Below the pieces are notes generated by a model. That model did no database searches. It had not been told where the DNA came from and worked only from the letters and a program-made list of their open reading frames with translations. Positions 1 through 11,819 of a DNA stretch of 64,000 nucleotides are shown piece after piece (the stretch's first letter is position 1; the number at the start of each line of letters is the position of its first letter). This DNA comes from Anaspis maculata. Taxonomy: Eukaryota > Arthropoda > Insecta > Coleoptera > Scraptiidae. The stretch spans positions 68,507,416 through 68,571,415 of the forward strand of contig OX421966.1 in the NCBI GenBank assembly GCA_949128115.1, given 5' to 3'. The position numbers were made by a program, and so were the translations under genes.

Positions 1-59
1 TTAGTTTTCAATTAGTCTGGGGCATAGGGTCAAAAAAGGCTAGGCCGTGTGCAACTTCG

Positions 60-300
60 TGAAGATATATAGAGATATGTCCAAATCGACTCCTGGGCGA
101 TCAAGGACCATGAAAAATTATGGTGGAATATTGACATCTGCTGCAGGCAAATATGGTGGAGGCGCCAAAATGGGCTTCATCTGGTAATAAGAAACTGGCT
201 GTAGCTTGTTTGTTTTTCAACGGATTTCAACATCTGGCACGTCATTTTGTAGACAAAAAAATTCTCTTCTGATTTCATATCTTTTACAAACGTCATTTCG
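60..300 (+). repeat. Dispersed copy of the 4.5-6.15 kb foldback arm
   Basis: This stretch aligns by eye with 4680-4920, the left arm of the foldback described below. Shared words include GGTGGAGGCGCCAAAA (near 158 and 4779) and TTTTTCAACGGATTT (near 212 and 4834), in the same order and spacing. It is probably a truncated or diverged copy of the same element whose other arm lies outside the window. Confidence 0.6.
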
Positions 301-317
301 GGAAACTGTCAAAATTG

Positions 318-1975
318 CAGTGGCGGACTAAGAGAATTGAGGGCCCTGGGCGGAACTGTGAGATGGGGCCCCTAAAGAGTGAACGTTGAAAATATGAAGG
401 AGGGCCGACAGACTTTTTGGCCCGCCTTGCCCCGCCGTGATTGAGCAAAAGCCTAAGAAACAAAAGAATAAGCTGTTAAGGTGGGTTCAGTCAGCTTGGT
501 TTTAGTTTTAGTCGTAGTCGTTGTCGTAAATTTGAAAGTAGAAAGCACGCGTCATATGCGCGGCGTTCATACAGAGTTTTAGTTTTAATTTTAGTCGTAA
601 GAATTCCGAACTTTACCGATATGGTATGAGCATGGATGGTGATGGTAATGGATTGTATGTATCAATAAAAAAATAGCATAAGCATTTGCTTCGATTTCAG
701 AGGAGTTGTATTCCTCATAAATGTAAGCAAATACTTATTTATGCTTATTTTTTTACGAGTTTTTATATTAATACTACCCATTATGAACACGGACCGTATG
801 AAGATGAAGGTTCGCGCAGTATCATTCGAGCTCCTATTGGTCAATTCTTACGACTAAATCTTGCTGTATGAACGCTCTTCTCTGTTACGACAACGACTAA
901 AACTAAAACAGCGACTAAATAAGCTGACTGAACGCACCTTTAACTTGACTATAAAACACACAGTGGCGTAGTCAGAATTTGAGGGCGAAGAGGGCAAAGG
1001 CAATGACGAGGGCGCAATTCGGTGAAAGGTAGCGCCGCAGGTGAAATTTTTTGGGCATGATAATAATAATGCTGATGATAATTGGTATATTCCATGCGTT
1101 TCGCGATTTTGGTTTCTGACGTTTTTACCAGTTTTTAGAGTGCAAATTGCATGTGGGATACAAGGACCCCTCTGGCGGGCTTGATTTCTTGCACACGTGT
1201 ACTGCAAGGCCTGCAGAGTCTATCTGCAAAAAATTAGCCCCCTATTCAATAACGTAAGGGGAGTTTGATCAAAATTGGACGAATATAGGCAACCAACAAT
1301 ACACTGAGTACAGGGCCATTTTTGGGGCTTGTCAAAATAAAGTATGAATAAGGTCGACATAAAGAGTGCACAAATAAAGGCAGGCACTATCCTTATTAGG
1401 GAAAATTTAACGTCGCACTAATCTGCGCAAGCGTAGGTGCCAAAATAGTGCCGCTTTTAATACTGCTTCCCCTTATTTCATCTACAATAACTCTCAATTG
1501 CTAAAACATCCTCGTATATACAACATCAGGAATAATATGAGTTTCTACTACTTGCAGCGCGCAGGCAAGATAATTTTATTGTCCTGTCTTTTCCCTCTTC
1601 AAATAAGAAATAATAAAACACAAAATTTCGAAGGCTTGAAGGCCCCTGGCACTCTGACATTCGGGGCCGGGGCCCCTAAAGCCTAAAATGAAAATAATTC
1701 TTAGAGATTCCGTGATATCGACACACCTATATTGCCCGTGTGTAGGCCCCCAAACCTGTTGTCATGGAGCCTGCCAAGGTAACTTTAAAATGAGAAAAAA
1801 AAGGAAAACAATGTTATTCACCTAATATACGAAAAAAACTACCATTGAGGGAAAAAGTTGAAAATTTTGGATTTTATCCCAATTTTTGTCCAGTATTTTT
1901 TACAAACAAAAGGAATTGGAGGCCCCATCAGATGATTGAGGCCCCGAGGCCTGAGCCGGACCGGAGTAGGTACTG
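318..1975. mobile_element. hAT-like MITE remnants (composite)
   Basis: A CAGTGGCGGACTAAG start at 318 and a second CAGTGGCGTAGTCAG start at 961 resemble the CAGTGGCG ends of hAT-type MITEs. Blocks rich in GGGCCC and GGCCCC follow (350-420, 1640-1680, 1920-1960), typical of the subterminal parts of such elements. I could not pair either start with a matching right end or an 8-bp target duplication, so the boundaries and even the number of elements are uncertain. No coding sequence is evident. Confidence 0.35.
480..939. mobile_element. MITE flanked by TTAA, about 460 bp
   Basis: The ends are inverted repeats: GGTGGGTTCAGTCAGCT at 480 and its near complement AGCTGACTGAACGCACC at the right, followed inward on both sides by GTTTTAGTTTTAGTCG-like sequence. 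TTAA lies on both sides (476-479 and 940-943), the piggyBac-type target. Inverted similarity extends about 50 bp on the left, including the word GTCGTTGTCGTAA. It has no ORF of its own and sits inside the hAT-like composite. Confidence 0.7.
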
Positions 1976-2452
1976 GAGTAGTTATTCCTAGTTAATAAAG
2001 GTGGAGGGTTGAAATCGAGTGGAAGAAGTAACCCTCCAGAGCTTTCGATTAAAGATATAATAGACAAATAATTTAAAAAACCCTGAATTGGTAAACTGGG
2101 GTGGTTACTGAGAGGACGGGGGTCCCAATCTAGAAAACGGAAGAAAGTTCTTGAACTTTAAATTCATAGGACAGGACAGAACTAAAAATTCAGATTTGAA
2201 AAACTTGAGTGCGACTCTCAGTTCAGATCTATCATTGGACTCTCATCAAATCAACCAATGATCAAAAGCAGGGAGCTCATATTTATTGGAAAAAAAAATA
2301 GTGAGAGTCTGCTCAATTTTTTTTAGCGATATAATGGACGCACACAGAGACAGAACTGGGGAGAGCTTCTCGAGAATCTGCAATATAAATATTATCCGTG
2401 AGTTCTCAAAATCTCGATTGCAACCCCCGAGCCTCCCATTATGGTTGTAGGT
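1976..2452. other. Unassigned noncoding stretch
   Basis: AT-rich sequence with short homopolymer runs. I see no ORF with recognisable motifs, no terminal repeats and no tandem structure. Confidence 0.5.
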
Positions 2453-3030
2453 ATAACGTATGGTCCGAAAGTTTTGGGAATTTTTTTAAAAGCTAATAAC
2501 TTTTTTTGGATAGTTTTAATTTTGTAAGTTAATATTGCAAAAACGAGCATCATCTTTAACAATTTCAAATCCATATTTAACATATTGAAGATGGGCCATT
2601 ATCTTTGATGGTTCTCAGTTTTCTTCTGCCATGTTCGATCATTCTCTGGACAGCAGCAGGATTAATTTCTCAGAGCTCCTGCCTCCCAATGTACCACAAG
2701 CTCGACCAATATAAGATTTTTGGTAAGTATTGAGCAGGATAGTATACGACAAGGGATGGGAAGCTGCAAATGAAGACCAATTACGGCGTCACATTTTTCA
2801 ATAACATTAGAAAATTTGGCATTTGAGAAATTGATCCAAAAAAGTATGGAGCACGGCAGAAGATAATTGAGATCCATCGAAGATAATGGTCCATCTTCAA
2901 TATGTTGAATATGAATTTGTTATTGTTATACATGATGTTAATTTTTGCAATATCAAGTCCAAAAATAAAGACTATTTAGAGAAAGATACTAGCTTTGAAC
3001 AATTTCCCAAAACTTTCGGACCATACGTTA
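2453..3030. repeat. Foldback element with about 150-bp arms
   Basis: TAACGTATGGTCCGAAAG at 2453 is the inverted match of the sequence ending GGACCATACGTTA at 3030. The arms (about 2453-2615 and 2868-3030) also share AAGATGG(G/T)CCATTATCTT inward, and are separated by a loop of about 250 bp. The arms have diverged by substitutions and small indels. No protein is encoded. Confidence 0.75.
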
Positions 3031-4284
3031 GGTAGGTATCACGGTGAGTGAGTAAGGGGTAGGGATGATCGAGAAATGAAAGACTCGATCATTATCCAGA
3101 ATGGTTTCATTATCATTTCGTCATTTGACCGGATCAGTTTCTAGATGAACTGGAAGGTCCCACATTTCACTTTTTTCTCTCTTTCGACCCTCCACACCCT
3201 CAATAACGCCCAAAGTCACTGGTTTAGAGCGTTTAGATTTTGTAGAATTATTCCCCCATTGCTCGTAAGATCAGAAATTATGGGAAATAGGGGTTTCGGA
3301 ATTTTACTTCATTTCCTTGATTGACCGTCGATTCCACAAAACAGATAATACGAGATTAGTTGATTTGCGATTTTTGTTTTCCAATTTGTAGCTGACTGAT
3401 CAATGGAAATGCTGGTTTTGTCCCTCAATAATGAAAAGATGATGGGTCTAGTACAGATTTCAGGCATTTTTTGTAAGTAACCACCTAGCATTCAGCAAAA
3501 AACAAGTTCAGTTAATCTGCAATCAGCCTTGATCGCTGATCTTTTTTTTTGTGGAACTGACGGTTAGACCCCCAAACCCTTTGGAAACCCACTACTAGTC
3601 AATTGATTGGGATTTTCCAAAATTAATTCTCCATTATTCTTTAGCTCAGCTTTCATGAGGATCAAAAATTCCGGAATTTTATTTTATTTTCTCGATTTTG
3701 ACCCCCACCCCCCTCGGTAACTATCCCAATTTATAAGTTAGATTTTTCAAGTGATTTTTCTTATGATCACAGTCTCGATAAAAACCCGTTTCATGGATTT
3801 CAAATGTTTCGAGACAAATCCTAATTTGGACCTTATCAGGAGTGTAGGGAAAAAACTGGTCATAGGAGGGGTCCAATTTTTGAGGAATGTTTTTCTCGAA
3901 TCAAGATCTACAACATATAAAAAAATTCAGACAAATTCACCGAAACCACTTTTCCATAGTGAACGTGCGGGGTCCTGTTTGCGAAAAATGTAAAGAAGGA
4001 ACAACACGTTCAAAAAGAACAAGTCAAGTTTCTGGATGTTGTTGTATTGTTGGTTGCCTACATCACTTCAGTGAAAAATTGGATTAGATATGTGCTACAG
4101 TGACTTATGACACCAACAAAATATTGTTGCGCAATGTTGTGAGTGGCTTGAGATGGGCACCGCACCGCAGAGTAAAATAGTACGACGTAAACAATTCAAC
4201 TGCAAAGAAACTATGAGTGTGATCGTAATTTCTCCCTCGGTCAAGACTTATCATCGTAAGTAGAAGGCAACACAGGTTGTTTCG
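3031..4284. other. Unassigned noncoding stretch with weak internal repeats
   Basis: Two loosely similar blocks (about 3230-3330 and 3560-3720) both carry a T-rich segment with GGAATTTTA and TCGATT or TTGATT before a pyrimidine-rich CCCCC segment. No convincing ORF or terminal repeat was found. Short ORFs here are chance. Confidence 0.4.
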
Positions 4285-4420
4285 TGGTTGTGAATAGTAT
4301 TTTATGTAACAATTATGCAAAATGAATTTTTAGCGGACGAATTTGCTTGCTTAGGGACGAGGCGGAAGCCAAGGCGGATGAATCCGCTAAAGCATTTTGC
4401 GTACGTGTTGCATACAACGT
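4285..4420 (+). repeat. Dispersed repeat shared with 41985-42070
   Basis: The sequence around AATGAAT(T/C)TTTAGCGGACG, continuing into TTGCTTAGGGAC(G/A)AGGCG, occurs here and at about 41990-42070 in the same orientation. Both copies are preceded by AATAGTATT(T/G)TATGTAAC. Similarity covers roughly 75 bp or more. The element type is unknown. Confidence 0.65.
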
Positions 4421-4503
4421 TTTTTGGTATAAGCTCTTCAAACCCTCTTCAACTCCTTCAAGCAGTACTAGTGGACGTGGTACAACCAAAATAGGGAATA
4501 TAA

Positions 4504-6151
4504 GTTGCAAATGATGATAAAGGCAAGCCACTTGGCAGGGTTACAACTGAGACCTAAATAAACGATTTGACCCGCAGTGCTTTTTTTTGTCCCTTAGGAT
4601 TTGAATAGCGCCCCGTTTTCAAAATGGTGGATATTATCTAGGGGCAGAAGGTATCGAATAGCCTGGTGATGTCCAGCTCAGAGGAAATATATGGGGCTAT
4701 GTTTCAATCGAGTTATGGGACATCAAACACTAATTAAAAAAATTGTGGAACATTGCCATCTACCTCGGGCAAATTTGGTGGAGGCGCCAAAAGGAATTTA
4801 GTACTGTCGTAAGAAAATTGCTGTGACACTTTTATTTTTCAACGGATTTTAACACAAAACATTTAATTTTGTGAAAAAGTGAATTCTTCTTGTTACCTTA
4901 TACCTTCCATCAAAAAAGACGTTGAGGAATGTTGAAAAAAAAAATAATTTGAAAAAAAAAAGATTTTCACTATTTTTTTATTTTTATCCAATTTGCCCTA
5001 TTTGTAGACTTTGATGTGCCCTTTCTAAATTTGCACTTTTCCGAATTATATCTTTGCAGTACGCGCCGTCATATTGAAAACATGATGTCTGAAGAGAAGT
5101 TTTTGACAATTATCTGAATTTTGGCCCTTGTGACATTAAAATGTTCCCAAACATATGAAAGCACATTCAATCCTCCACAGTTTGACATCGAAACCAGCTC
5201 TGTGCGACCCACGGTTCTTGAGGTAGACCTCCTGGAAGTATCAATTTTTGGTTCCAAAAGAATTAAAAATCACCTCTTGGGGCTGTGTCTGGTCCACCAA
5301 TGTACATTATTTGAGATAAATGACGACGCGTTATTGATAGGTAACTTGATTGAGACATGGTGGTGATCCAGTGGTGGAATCTGGTAGGCGCGGTCTCTAT
5401 TTAACACCGAAAATTGATATTTCCGGAAGCTCTAGCTCTAGCTCAAGAATCCCGAGTCGCACAGGGATGGTTCAAGTGTCAAAACATGGAAAATTGAATG
5501 TTCTTTCATACGTATATAAACATTCCGATCTCGCATGGACTTGAATTTAGATATTGTCAAAAACTTCTTTTCAGATATCATTTTTACAACATGGCGGTGC
5601 GCACTGCAAAGATATAAATCGGAAAAGTGCAAATTTAGAAAGGGCACATCAAAATCTACAAATAAGGCAATTTTCATGAAAATAAAGTATATATATTTTT
5701 TTTCATTTATTTTGTTCATTTTTTCTTCAACATTCCTCGATGTCTTTTTCTATGGAAGGTACAAGATAACAGGAAGAATTTACTTTTCTACAAAATGAGA
5801 TGTTTTGTGTTGAAATATAAAAATGTTAGAGCAACTTTCTTATGACCGTACTAAATTCATTTTGGCGCCTCCATTAAATTTTCCTGCGATAGATGTCAAT
5901 GTTCCACTATTTTTTTTTTTGAATGTTTGATGTCCCAGAAACCGATCGAGACATAGCTCCATATATTTTAACGAAGCTGGACATCACCAGGCTATTCGAT
6001 ACCTTCTGCCCCTAGATAAAATCAGCAATTTTGAAAAAGGGGCGCCATTCAAATCCTAAGGGACGAGAATGAAAGCACTGCGGGTCAAATCGTTTATTTG
6101 AGTCTTAGTTACAATCCTGCAAAGTGGTTTGCCTTTATCATCATTTGCAAC
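4504..6151. mobile_element. Long foldback element, 1.65 kb, centre near 5328
   Basis: GTTGCAAATGATGATAAAGG at 4504 is answered by its inverse ending at 6151. The two halves remain alignable almost to the centre. Paired landmarks include CCTGGTGATGTCCAGCT (near 4661) with its inverse (near 5976) and GGTGGAGGCGCCAAAA (4779) with the inverse near 5862. The short ORFs inside are arm sequence, not genes. The arms contain a module, CGACC.A.GGTT.TTGAG followed by CTGGAAG, that is also found near 29480 and 30490 in a different foldback. No transposase is encoded, so it must be non-autonomous. A clean target duplication could not be fixed. Confidence 0.8.
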
Positions 6152-6599
6152 TTGTTTTTTCTTACCACGTCCAATATACCTACATATTAGCTGTTGTAGT
6201 TCAAGCAGGAATTTACATGAATTTCACTCATTTCTCACTCATTATTGCAACCTATTTTATTATGACTAGTTCTCAAATCGAACAAAAAAAAAGGATGACG
6301 TTCCAATAGATCTTTCGGAAAAAGCAAAAACCCTTGTTCTCGATTTTCTTCCAGCAAAGTCTTGCACGCAATATGAGCGAGAATATGATTTATTCATCGA
6401 ATGGAAAAAGAAAAATAGTGTGCATGAATATTGTGTATGAAGATGTTGAATGGCATATTCCAATAAACAAATGATTCAATCCTCTAAAGTGTTGTCTAGT
6501 TACCTTCAAAGGACTGGTCCGTTAAAGACGTATATTTTGCAGACTTAAAACAATTCGCAAAATAACCATTTTTGAGAGCGTATACAAAAAAACAATATT

Positions 6600-6900
6600 C
6601 ATTTACTTATTTATTTGATTCTTTTCAATGCAGTCAACGTCTTCCTGCAAAGCATCGAGGCAGAAAATTTTCCATGGAAAAAGTGCCACCCAAATCCACC
6701 GGCAGCAAGAGGCGGAGTTAAAAAAAAAATCAGGAAAATAATTGACTCTCTTTTTTGATATATTGCAAAGTAGGTGGTGTCATTTGATATTTCGAAGTTG
6801 GAGTGGGTGGGAGGGTGGAGATGAGAGGGTTGGAGATAGAAATTTGCCAATGTTTGGTTTAGATGTCCCCCTTGGAACAAAAATCGACGGGTCCACGCAA
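6600..6900. repeat. Fragment of a module shared with 33.0-33.9 kb and 43.4-44.3 kb
   Basis: The block with GATGTCCCCCTTGGAACAAA near 6863, the AAATTTGCCAATG neighbour and the TTGCAAAGTAGGTGGTGTCA segment near 6763 recur, diverged and in either orientation, near 33040-33330, 33730-33850, 43430-43580, 43715-43985 and 44150-44275. Here it stands alone, as a fragment of one of those foldbacks. Confidence 0.65.
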
Positions 6901-6920
6901 AAACTTATTTATCTACAAGC

Positions 6921-7139
6921 GTTAAATAATACCCGTCACTTTTAGCACGTCGTCATGGGCGACGTGAAAAAATGATGATTCTGCGCATTCCTGTCATATT
7001 TTCAATAAATTCTGACATTTACCAAACATTTCAAAGACCATTGTAGATAAAATCCTGTACGATACGAGTGTTAAAAGTGTCTTATTTTGTTCGCGGGGTT
7101 GCTCTTACCCATGCTAAAAGTGACGGGTATTATTTAACT
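6921..7139. mobile_element. Short inverted-repeat element related to the 56 kb tandem repeat
   Basis: GTTAAATAATACCCGTCACT near 6924 is inverted at 7108-7139 (GCTAAAAGTGACGGGTATTA and on). The internal sequence, including the GGTTTTATC-type segment around GTAGATAAAATCCTGTACGA, is the reverse complement of sequence in the 278-bp units at 56031-56592. The external flank TATCTACAAGC is also shared, so the true unit is larger than the terminal repeats suggest. Confidence 0.7.
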
Positions 7140-7343
7140 ATCTTAAATAGCTATTAAGGTGGCTCGTTTCCATTGAAATACCCTGTATATCTATATCACT
7201 TGATAGGTTAAATCAGAAAAACACGTGTTGAAAAAATTGTTGCAGTTTCAAGAAATATGGAAAAATCTTGTTTGAATTCTCTATTTTTTTTAAAATACCT
7301 TGTATATTGCAAGAAATGGAAATTTGGTGCTCTTTGAAAACTA

Positions 7344-7922
7344 CAGGGTGCTTGCGAACTTGGGGTAGAAAATTGAAGCGCAGTCAGAGAAATCATCGAA
7401 AGTAAAAATAACAATGTTTTTGAACCTTTGAATGTATTTTGTGAATTTATATCATATGGTATATCGTATGACCATATGGTACCGTATGATATCATATGGT
7501 AAATCGTAAATCCTGAAAATCAAATTTTCTTCACAAATGCATGTAGAAAATTCCATATGGGAACTTTCTGTGTTATTTGTTACTCTAGGTACATTAGTTT
7601 TATAACCTCTGTAGCTTTTCACGAGCATTTTCGGGAAAAAATAGATTTTTCAGGATTTATGACTCACCCTGAAGAACACTAAACAAAATCACAAAACACA
7701 TTCAAAGGCTGAAAAAAATTTGTTTTTTGGTCTGTCGAAAGGAGTTTACTGAATTCTTGCAAAATAACGAAAATAGAAGGGGTCGAAGTACCACCTTTTG
7801 TCCTTCCATATTTCCAAGAATAAAATTCATGAATTGTTTTCAACATTTTTCTGGCAGTTCTGGAGCATTTCTCTACCTGCTGTTCAATTTCCTTTCTCAA
7901 GTTTGCGTAAACACCCTGTATA
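7344..7922. repeat. Diverged foldback with ACAGGGTG ends
   Basis: Near 7344, ACAGGGTGCTTGCGAACTTG followed by AAAATTGAAG is the inverted counterpart of the sequence ending CAAGTTTGCGTAAACACCCTG near 7920. Inward, CCTTTGAATGTATTTTGTGA (7426) pairs with TCACAAAACACATTCAAAGG (7689). The arms are old and gapped. A local cluster of CATATGGTA words at 7450-7500 sits inside the left arm. Confidence 0.55.
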
Positions 7923-8299
7923 GGAGAAATTGTTGTCGTGAAAATGGAAACCTAGTACCTACACATCTATCAGTGGTTTTGATATTCTCCTGTATGATAG
8001 TTCTGCCATCAACAGTCTACTAAAATAATTTGAAATAATAAGACTAGAAGGGTTCGACACTCTTTTGACCATTCATACTTCAAAAATATAAGTCGAAGTT
8101 TTTTATACTTCTTCGTGGGCTCCATGAAAGATCCCATTATGCCGTAGTAGACACTGTTCTGGTGCGTCATTTCGAGATCACCTGGTATAACAAATTCAGT
8201 GCTTCCTAAATAATGCACATTAAAAATACTTGATTGACATCCACATCACCAGTTGTCATATTTTCACTGTGCATGTGCAATTCAAAAATCGCGCATAAA

Positions 8300-8700
8300 A
8301 ATTCAATGCCGTCGCGACGCCAGTCACGGCACGCCACACGACGATGATGAAAATTCAATTATCTCTCTCGGGCTGTATCTGAAGCCACATAAATTAACCA
8401 TTGTGGCCCCTGCAGGCCAGACGAACCCTTGGCATTCGCCCAAGGACGCGCGTCCTGCAGGATTCACAAGGACCACCCCTCCGCCGCCGCCGCCGCCTGC
8501 TCGGATGCCGAAGCTCGCGCCAGTCCCAAAGCGTGTTGTCACGGAAACCGAAACAATCGCAGCGCGACTACTACGACGACGAGCTCTTTCCAGATTCCCA
8601 GATCCAGGACACATTCGCGACCTCGTTTCTCCCGGCGGAATCGAGAGAGGATAATAACACGACGACTTTATCCAAGCAACCGGTGTAAGCCGGCTAGCAC
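8300..8700. other. GC- and CpG-rich island of unknown function
   Basis: Base composition changes abruptly: many CpG, a CCGCCGCCGCCGCCGCC run near 8481, and CGACGACGA words. Several overlapping frames stay open on both strands, one giving a proline-rich stretch of seven prolines. Such openness is expected from GC-rich DNA, so I do not call a gene. It could be a promoter-associated CpG-rich first exon of a host gene; a donor-like GGTGTAAG occurs near 8682. I have no protein motif to support that. Confidence 0.4.
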
Positions 8701-8879
8701 AGCTGTCGTGGAAAATCTCGAGAAATGCAATTGTTTCATACGGCGGAGAAATGTCACATCACGCGCGAGTTTTCCGGGAGATTTCCAAAGAGAGGGTGGA
8801 TGTGAAGGGTGGATTTTTGATTTGGAAAATATGGAAGGCGGCGCAAGAAAATATATTTGGGAAGCGTTGGATTAGCAGG

Positions 8880-9194
8880 TACATTTCGAAGTTTATTGGC
8901 TTTTTTGTTGAAATATGCAGTGATTGAAGCAATTATTTTGTGGGCGCGATAGTAGGTTAGATTCAACAAAACAATGAGACATTATTTTTATTTTTTACGG
9001 GCGCGACTCATAAATTTCGATCGATAAACAATAACAGTTGATGTTCGTTTGCGTCCTTCTTGAAATTTATCTTGAAAATACCAACTAACTAACGTGATTT
9101 CATATCTTCCAATTAAAATTTCATTTAGGTAGACGGGTAAGCAGGTAAACCTGTCGTGATTCATATGCTGCTGGCTGAAATTATTCACATGTTG
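8880..9194. other. Unassigned noncoding stretch
   Basis: AT-rich sequence between the GC-rich island and the first gypsy fragment. Nothing recognisable on either strand. Confidence 0.4.
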
Positions 9195-9700
9195 TGGTCT
9201 AGGTACTTCAATCATCAAGAATTTGGTTACTGGCAAGTTGGACTTCACAACGATGACAAAGAGAAGACGGCGTTTTTTGATGGAAGCGGCCTTTATCAGT
9301 TTACTGTAATGCCGTTTGGGCTTTGTTCCGCACCGGCTACATTTGAACATTCAACAGAGTGCGTCTTGTGGTGTTTCACATGAAAAACTTGCTCAGTCTA
9401 CGACAACGTGACGTTCATCAACGTTCAAAAAACATCTAAAGAACCTCCGGAAGGTATTTCGACGTCTTTGAGGTGCCCATCAATTCTGAAGCTCAAATCC
9501 GTGCTTTTCCATAAAAAGATCAAATTTTTGAGGCACGTGATGTCGTCGGAAGAAGTCGAGTTCGATCCAGCAAAATTGGGTGCTGTCCGAAAATGATCAC
9601 GGCCGAGGAATCAGCATGAAGTCAGAAGTTTTTTGGGCTTATGCACATATTACAGACAATTTGTGGAGACGTTCGCTATCGACGCCGATCACATCTGAAA
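9195..9700 (+). pseudogene. Ty3/gypsy reverse transcriptase fragment (first copy)
   Basis: The first frame reads GYWQVGLHNDDKEKTAF, then FTVMPFGLCSAPATFE, the conserved palm segment of Ty3/gypsy reverse transcriptases, which copy element RNA into DNA. After a stop, a second frame (about 9408-9596) gives the region with KIKFLRHVMSSEEVEFDP and LGAVRK, matching the usual KFLGHVVS...AVRKW segment. A third frame then continues as VRSFLGLCTYYRQFVETFA. The catalytic YVDD box is degraded to YDN. At least two frameshifts plus stops make it inactive. It ends abruptly near 9700, where Gag-like sequence of another gypsy copy starts, so two decayed elements are joined or nested here. Confidence 0.85.
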
Positions 9701-11800
9701 ATGAGTTAGTCAGCGAGATACCAACACTACGAAATAAGTTGGAGGTTGTGAGAAAGCAAATATCAAAGAACAAATATGCACCAAATTCAATGAGAATGAG
9801 ATCCAACGTCACCAGTCTGAACGATGTCAATAACGTCTGCTGGTATCACTTTAGATTTGGATCTTCTGCTACAAAGTGTCGTCAGCCATGCTCGCTCAAA
9901 TCGGAAAACGCCAACAGCTCTCAGTAGGAATGATATCAAACTTCAGTTCTGCTGAGAGCTTGAGCATTCTAAACGTCTTTTTGTCAATTAGTGTCAGACT
10001 ATTGTGACATTTCTTGTCGACACAGGAGCAGACAAAAGCTGCCTGCCACCCCGAGAAATAAATAGATAGAAACAGAACCGAAAATTATTCTCTTACCTTG
10101 TTTGCTGCAAATAGTTCACCCATTCGAACTTATGGAACTCGTCTACTTTTTCTCGACTTAGGATTGAATCACGTTTCAATTTCATCTCCACCGTAGCTGA
10201 CGTTGGAAAACCAATTTTAGGAGCAGATTTTCCCTCGCACTTTGGTTTCCTACCTGATCTTCGTCATGGCCTTCTAATCTATTCTGCTACAGGGCATGCT
10301 ATCAAGGAAGCTGTACGCCGCTCAAGTATAGCACCCCCACAACTCTTTTCAAATACAATTACCTCTGATGACGGATATCTGTGGCGCTTCTCAAACGATT
10401 TCCCAATTTAACGGACTCAACGAAACTTAGTGGTCCAGTTGAACATAATGTCATACATCGAAAAGAAACTGAGGAGCAGCCAGTTCCTGCAAGACCTAGA
10501 CGACTGCAACCAGATAAATTCAGAGGTCAGAACTGCAAAAGCCGAATTCGACTCCATGATTGAGTAGAAAATTAGAGCCATCCAACAGTAACTGATCTTC
10601 TCCTCTTCACATGATACCCAAAGGAACTGACTGGCGTCCATGCGGTGATTGCCGTGCTCTGAATGAATAGGAAAACGGAACTAGACCGATACCCAGTCCA
10701 GCATATCCACGATTTCGTAATATTTTTTCAAATGTCGATTTAGTCTGTGGATATCATCAGATACCGATTCATCCTGATGACGTCTCAAAGACAGCGACCA
10801 CAACTCCTTTCGGTCTTGGTAATTCTGGCCAGACTTTCCAGAGGTTTATATGGATGCGCGGACTGTATTCTGCATTCGCTTACGTGGATGACACTTAAAT
10901 CGCATCGGTAGACGCTACTACGCATCACCGCCATCTATTAGGAGTTCTCACCCACCTGGGAAAGTATGGTCTCATCGTGAATCCCCTGAAGTCTGAATTT
11001 TTTAAAAATCAAAAATTGCTTTTTTTTTGGTTATTGGTGAACTTCTATGGGCATTAGTTCTCCAGAAGAACGGGTAGGAGCCATCGTTTCATTTTCGAAG
11101 CAGCTGAAGTTTTGGAAGTTCTGAATGACTTCCCCCTTCCCCAAGATGAATCAAAAAAAAAAAAAAAAAAAAAAAAAAAACGCCGCCGTTTTCAAGTGGA
11201 CAACCTATGCAGAACAGGCATTCAAATCCGTGGAAAAATCTCCCGCAAATGCCGTGCTACTGCATCACCTGACCCTGCTGCGCATCTGATACTGGCTACC
11301 GATGCATCCGATGAAGCTGTAGGTGCTGTGATTCATCAGGTTGAAACTGTACCGGTAGAAGCTGTTCTTGAAGGGCGACCACTAGTTTTTTATCAAGAAA
11401 GATGTCTCGCTACAGCACGTTTGACCGGGAGCTTTTGGCAGTTTACACAGCCGTGCGGCATTTTCGATATAGTATGTTGGACGGAAGAGAATTCACGATT
11501 CTCACAGATCACAAACCTCTTGCTCAAGCGTCCATGCGAACCTCACCAACTCATACCGAGACTCAAGCTCGCCATTGGATTTTATTCTTCAAATGATCTC
11601 TGATATTCGCCACATCAAAGTAAAACGAATGTCACGGCTGATACGCTTTTTTGACCAACTATCAATGCTTCCGCTCCTGCTACTTCTGCTGCTGATAAAA
11701 TCGTCGCGTCGTCAGAATTAATGAACAAGCAGTGAGAACTCGACATCAATTTTGACGGTGCACTCACAACTAGATTTCGCCAATCTGCGCCAAGAACAAG
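9701..11800 (+). pseudogene. Ty3/gypsy Gag-protease-RT-RNase H relic (second copy)
   Basis: Domains appear in standard gypsy order but in shifting frames. The end of Gag has the Cys/His motif CWYHFRFGSSATKCRQPC (about 9838-9891). The protease active-site box LVDTGADKSC lies near 10012, followed by the segment PILGADFPSHFG. RT has [16 protein letters not shown] near 10738 and a preserved AYVDD catalytic box near 10880, directly followed by a stop. RNase H has LATDASDEAVGAVIHQ (about 11290) and YSTFDRELLAVYTAVRHFRY (about 11408), ending in LTDHKPLAQA. A long A run at about 11153-11180 interrupts the region between RT and RNase H. Integrase is missing: sequence breaks into the DIRS element near 11800. 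Multiple frameshifts and stops show it is dead. Confidence 0.88.
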
Positions 11801-11819
11801 ACCAAGATCAGGGCCGGCT

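Noticed and set aside
1498..1686. Frames such as 1498-1686 and 27586-29229 beginning with TTG or GTG
   Set aside because: Such starts are not credible in a eukaryote. For 27586 the frame is real but extends upstream to the truncation point; the others have no support.
8253..8875. Four overlapping frames of 95-148 residues, one proline-rich
   Set aside because: GC-rich DNA lowers stop frequency on both strands; no motif or conserved domain is visible, so no gene is called, only a CpG-rich island.
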